DNA of 8,934 bases, from positions 1 to 8,934 of the forward strand of contig JABWBL010000108.1 of assembly GCA_013360535.1 (NCBI GenBank), given 5' to 3'. The position numbers were made by a program, and so were the translations under genes. This document shows, piece after piece, positions 6,394 through 8,934 of this stretch. The number at the start of each line of letters is the position of its first letter. The first letter of the stretch is position 1. A model generated the notes under the pieces. That model worked only from the letters and a program-made list of their open reading frames with translations. It was not told where the DNA came from and made no database searches. This DNA comes from Planctomycetaceae bacterium. Lineage in GTDB: Bacteria; Planctomycetota; UBA1135; GCA-002686595.

Positions 6394-6744
6394 ATGGACG
6401 TCGTCGAGTTCTTCGGCATCGTGATCGACAAGATCGAGTCGCACCCGCGCTACGGGGTGCTCCTGCGCAACGCCGTCGCGGCGCAGGAGCAGCTCGTGCT
6501 CAACTACCACACCCACGGCGCCGGCCAGCCGTACTGCGTCGCCATCGGCGTGTACGACGGAGCGATCGCGCAGCTGGGGCTGCTCGGCGAGTTCCGCGAG
6601 CTCGCGCACATCCGCGGCGTGGGGCGCGAGGAGTCGGAGTGCGAGCCGCTGATGAGCGTGTTCGCCTCGATGCTGCAGCAGCGCTACGAGCTGCGCCAGA
6701 CGCCGCGCATCCACCTCGCGGGACAGCCGTTCGAGCAGTCCTGA
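6394..6744 (+). CDS. Small conserved-looking protein of unknown function
   Basis: I do not recognise this 116-residue protein. It is soluble, with no signal peptide or membrane helix. The N-terminal half contains an amphipathic stretch, MDVVEFFGIVIDKIESHPRY, then NYHTHGAGQPYC (two His and a Cys close together, around residues 51-62) and a hydrophobic, beta-like AIGVYDGAIAQLGLL. The C-terminal half is charged and helical. The His/Cys cluster might bind metal but matches no motif I know. ATG 6394 is chosen over the in-frame GTG at 6373, which lies inside the hairpin stem. The methyltransferase begins six bases after the stop, so the two are probably one transcript and perhaps coupled in translation. 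Base composition and codon use look like the neighbours. Coding is supported by clean termination next to the following start and by normal amino-acid composition, unlike the Arg-rich alternative frames. Confidence 0.75.
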   Translation: MDVVEFFGIVIDKIESHPRYGVLLRNAVAAQEQLVLNYHTHGAGQPYCVAIGVYDGAIAQLGLLGEFRELAHIRGVGREESECEPLMSVFASMLQQRYELRQTPRIHLAGQPFEQS

Positions 6745-6750
6745 GCCGCC

Positions 6751-7572
6751 ATGGCGAGCTTCACCGCGGAGGACTGGTACCGCACGCCGCTGTACTACGA
6801 CATCGTGTTCGCGGGGGACGAGGCGCGCGAGGCCGGATTCCTCGAGGCGCTGGTCGAGCGGCACGCGCAGGGAGCGGGGACAGGCCTGCGCCGCAAGCTG
6901 CGCGTGCTGGAGCCGGCCTGTGGCTCGGGACGGCTGGTGGCGGAGCTCGCGCGCCGTGGCCACTCGGTGACGGGCTTCGACCTGTCGCCACAGATGCTCG
7001 CTTTCGCCCGCGAGCGCCTCGCCGAGGCGCACTTGAAGGCGCGGCTGTTCCAGGCCCGCATGGAGGACTTCGAGGCCGGGGAGCGCTACGACCTCGCGCA
7101 CTGCCTCGTTTGCACGTTCAAGTACCTGCTCGACGAACGCAGCGCGCGCGCGAACCTGAAGCTCGTGGCGCGCGCGCTTCGTCCCGGTGGCCTGTACGTG
7201 ATCGGCATCCACCTGACGCAGTACGAGGACCGACGCCGCGCCCGCGAGCGCTGGGTCGCCCGGCGCGGCGGCACGGCGGTCACTTGCAACATCCAAGGCT
7301 GGCCCGCGGACCCGCGCACGCGCCTCGAGGACGTGCGCTCGCGCCTGCGCGTGGTCGAGCGCGGCGTCGTGAAAACGAGCGAAACCTGCTGGAAATTCAG
7401 GGCCTACGACCACCGGCAGTTCCTGCGGCTCGTGCGTTCGGTGCCCGAGCTCGAGCTCGCCGCGGCCTACGACTTCGGGTACGACATCGAGCGCCCGCGC
7501 ACCCTGCCCGACGACCAGCTCGACACCGTGTACGTGCTGCGGCGGCGCCTCGGCCCGCGCGCGCGGGCGTGA
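6751..7572 (+). CDS. Class I SAM-dependent methyltransferase
   Basis: The protein has 273 residues and looks cytoplasmic. Motif I is VLEPACGSGRL (52-62), the glycine-rich loop that binds S-adenosylmethionine. It is followed by GFDLSPQML (75-83), whose D77 sits where the acidic ribose-binding residue is expected. Downstream are YDLAHCLVCTFKYLL (motif IV area) and LRPGGLYVIGIHLT (motif VI area), both normal for a Rossmann-fold methyltransferase. The N-terminal YRTPLYYDIVFA is typical of small-molecule methyltransferases. The C-terminal part (from about 165) probably shapes the substrate pocket; the substrate cannot be read from sequence. ATG 6751 is six bases after the previous stop, without a clear Shine-Dalgarno sequence, so translation is probably coupled to the upstream small protein. 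No biosynthetic cluster surrounds it. Confidence 0.9.
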   Translation: MASFTAEDWYRTPLYYDIVFAGDEAREAGFLEALVERHAQGAGTGLRRKLRVLEPACGSGRLVAELARRGHSVTGFDLSPQMLAFARERLAEAHLKARLFQARMEDFEAGERYDLAHCLVCTFKYLLDERSARANLKLVARALRPGGLYVIGIHLTQYEDRRRARERWVARRGGTAVTCNIQGWPADPRTRLEDVRSRLRVVERGVVKTSETCWKFRAYDHRQFLRLVRSVPELELAAAYDFGYDIERPRTLPDDQLDTVYVLRRRLGPRARA

Positions 7573-7591
7573 GCGACCTCGCGGGCCTTGG

Positions 7592-7597
7592 TAGGAT
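7592..7597 (+). promoter_or_regulatory. Candidate -10 element before the 7605 gene
   Basis: TAGGAT (four of six to TATAAT, fitting TANNNT) ends seven bases before ATG 7605, the distance expected if transcription starts at or next to the start codon. No ribosome site is present and the -35 region is weak. It is the clearest member of the leaderless-start pattern in this window. Confidence 0.45.
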
Positions 7598-7604
7598 TCG
7601 GCCC

Positions 7605-8165
7605 ATGTTCCCGCGCTCGCAACTCGCTCTCGCAGCCGCGTCCCTCGCGACACTCGCCTGCGCCTGCACGGCTCCCGCTCCCGACGCTCCGCGCGAATGG
7701 CTCGAAGTCACGGGCGCCATCGTCGACCCGCGCGGAGGGGACGACCCGATTCAGGGGGCCGCACCCGCCATCGGCATCGGTGGCGGCTTCGACTTCAACG
7801 ACGATCCGATCGTGGTGAGCTGGGAACTGGGCGCGTTGTGGTCGCAACACGACGTCGAGCTCGCCGGCCAGACCTACAGGGACGAGCTCGAGGTCCTGCG
7901 GATCCTGACCGGCGTGCGGGCCCGCGCGCGGCTGCACGACCTGCCGCTGGGCGTGCACCTGCGCGGCGGCTTCGAGTGGCGCGGCGACGAGGGCTCGGAC
8001 AGCAACCTCGTCTCTGGCAACGACCAGTGGGGCCTGTACGGCGGCGCCGGACTCGACTGGTGGTACTCGCCGTTCGCGTCGATGGGGCCCGAGATCCTGT
8101 GGTTCCACGGCCAGGACGACGGCCTCGACGAACTGCACTTCGCGCTCTCGGCGCGCTTCTACTAG
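7605..8165 (+). CDS. Exported protein, possible small outer-membrane beta-barrel
   Basis: The protein has 186 residues. The N-terminus, MFPRSQLALAAASLATLACAC, is a signal peptide. C19 or C21 could be lipidated, but the residues before them (TLA, ACA) fit the lipobox poorly, so lipoprotein status is uncertain. From residue 55 the sequence shows alternating hydrophobic and polar residues, many Gly and aromatics (IGIGGGFDF, WELGALW, GVHLRGGFEW, GLYGGAGLDWWY), and ends LSARFY with a C-terminal aromatic. These are features of short OmpA/OmpW-like beta-barrels. The last strand, HFALSARFY, fits the outer-membrane insertion signal. I do not recognise a named family. The frame is open far upstream, but this ATG is chosen because it opens the signal peptide and follows the TAGGAT element. 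It lies 32 bases past the methyltransferase and its stop overlaps that of the convergent gene. Confidence 0.75.
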   Translation: MFPRSQLALAAASLATLACACTAPAPDAPREWLEVTGAIVDPRGGDDPIQGAAPAIGIGGGFDFNDDPIVVSWELGALWSQHDVELAGQTYRDELEVLRILTGVRARARLHDLPLGVHLRGGFEWRGDEGSDSNLVSGNDQWGLYGGAGLDWWYSPFASMGPEILWFHGQDDGLDELHFALSARFY

Positions 8166-8934
8166 CGCAGCCCACGCTGGCGCAGGAGCCAGATGTCCGC
8201 GTCGGCGAAGCTCGGGCCCTTCTCGATCGGCAACGCGAGACCCGCGTCCGGCAGAGGGAGTCTCGAGCGCTCGTTCAGGCGGAACCACACGATCCAGCGC
8301 TCCTGCGGCGGCGCTTCGCTCCAGCGCTGGTAGGTCCGCGGGAATCCGCTGGGACGCAGCGGAAGGGCGCGCACGCGGCGGCGGGTGAGCAGGAACACCG
8401 CGCACGGGTCGTTGCTGTAGCCGATGCCGGCCGGAGCGGTCGTGCGCAGAGCGGCCGCACATTCCGAGGAGGTCCAGCGAGGCGCGTCGTAGACGCCGAT
8501 GCCGTCCTCGCGAGCACGCTGCAGCGCGGCTGCGGCCTGTGGCAACTCGAGGTACGCGGTCGCGAGCAGGAACGTGGCGCTCGCGAGCTGTGGAAGGGGG
8601 CGGCCCGTGTTCAGCAGGCGAGCGAGGAGCAGCGCCACGAGCCACGCCGCCACCGCGTGGGCCGGGGCCATCAGCCGCGCGTCGATCGAGTCGAACTCGA
8701 CCAGGTGACGCAGCAACACGAGCCCGACTCCGTGCACGAACGGGTAGAGCGCGAAAAGCCGCACCGCGCGGGGCAACGAGCCGCGCAGCGCGAGGGTCAG
8801 GCCCGCGAGCACGAGCAGGCTCGCGATCGACGCCCACAGGATGCGCGGCACGTCGCCGTCGGCCCATGGCACGAATTGCGCGAGCAGGTCGAGCGCGTCC
8901 TTGCGCCACGAATCGCTCGGCGGGCCGCGGCGAG
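8162..8934 (-). CDS. Membrane glycosyltransferase-like protein, 3' part only
   Basis: The frame is open to the window edge, so the N-terminus is missing; 256 residues are visible. The first half holds four or five hydrophobic helices (for example ILWASIASLLVLAGLTLAL and AWLVALLLARLL). DSIDARLMAPAH between helices recalls the RYLLP-type motif near the end of polytopic GT39/PMT-like glycosyltransferases. The soluble tail contains IGYSNDPCAVFLLTRRRVR followed by LPLRP. This resembles the YSN-P-a-fltgR...LP pattern I associate with the C-terminal domain of such enzymes in planctomycetes and cyanobacteria. The expected role is transfer of sugars from a lipid-linked donor at the membrane, but catalytic residues would lie in the missing N-terminal part. 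A GTG at 8872 could be mistaken for a start, but hydrophobic coding sequence continues in frame beyond it. Stop TAG at 8164-8162 overlaps the facing gene. Confidence 0.7.
   Translation of the reverse strand, partial: RRGPPSDSWRKDALDLLAQFVPWADGDVPRILWASIASLLVLAGLTLALRGSLPRAVRLFALYPFVHGVGLVLLRHLVEFDSIDARLMAPAHAVAAWLVALLLARLLNTGRPLPQLASATFLLATAYLELPQAAAALQRAREDGIGVYDAPRWTSSECAAALRTTAPAGIGYSNDPCAVFLLTRRRVRALPLRPSGFPRTYQRWSEAPPQERWIVWFRLNERSRLPLPDAGLALPIEKGPSFADADIWLLRQRGLR

Noticed and set aside
3825..7604. Long + strand open frame running into the 7605 gene
   Set aside because: It is out of frame with the protease and methyltransferase and made of Arg/Gly/Ala-rich sequence. Only the part from ATG 7605 has a signal peptide and sensible composition.
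7637..7670. Definite lipoprotein signal in the 7605 protein
   Set aside because: Cysteines 19 and 21 are present, but the preceding residues do not fit the lipobox well, so only a general signal peptide is claimed.

Overview
This is a very GC-rich window (roughly 70% G+C by eye) from a bacterial chromosome. It most resembles a planctomycete, probably of the poorly studied marine groups. This is an inference from three things: a secreted trypsin-like protease with a C-terminal module I associate with those genomes, a bacterial ANKH-type membrane protein, and several secreted proteins without known function. I see no tRNA, rRNA, insertion sequence, phage gene or CRISPR array. Nothing looks like a defence system or a biosynthetic cluster.

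Layout. Positions 1-330 hold no convincing gene but are dense in inverted repeats. They include an intrinsic terminator (57-91) directly joined to a second perfect 14-bp inverted repeat (86-128). Next, on the + strand, come a secreted protein with a degenerate gluzincin motif and a CXXCH motif (331-1536) and a DUF983 zinc-ribbon membrane protein (1597-1983). An ANKH-like MOP-superfamily transporter (1994-3325, - strand) converges on DUF983 with a 10-bp gap. A divergent promoter region separates it from a 7Fe ferredoxin, fdxA (3429-3767, +). A hairpin-bearing gap leads to a 776-residue secreted multidomain serine protease (3988-6318, +). After another hairpin come a small unknown protein (6394-6744), a class I methyltransferase six bases further on (6751-7572), and a signal-peptide protein that may form a small beta-barrel (7605-8165). 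The window closes with the 3' part of a membrane protein on the - strand (8162-8934), probably of the GT39-like glycosyltransferase type. Its stop codon overlaps that of the barrel protein.

How the genes relate. This looks like ordinary housekeeping and envelope gene content rather than one system. Only the 6394/6751 pair has spacing typical of an operon. Four + strand genes (331, 1597, 6394, 7605) lack a Shine-Dalgarno sequence and have a -10-like hexamer 6-10 bases before the ATG. This suggests leaderless or nearly leaderless transcripts, whereas fdxA and the protease carry purine-rich ribosome sites. The points most worth checking are the catalytically degenerate protease-like protein with a CXXCH motif, the repeat-rich first 330 bases, and the leaderless-start pattern.
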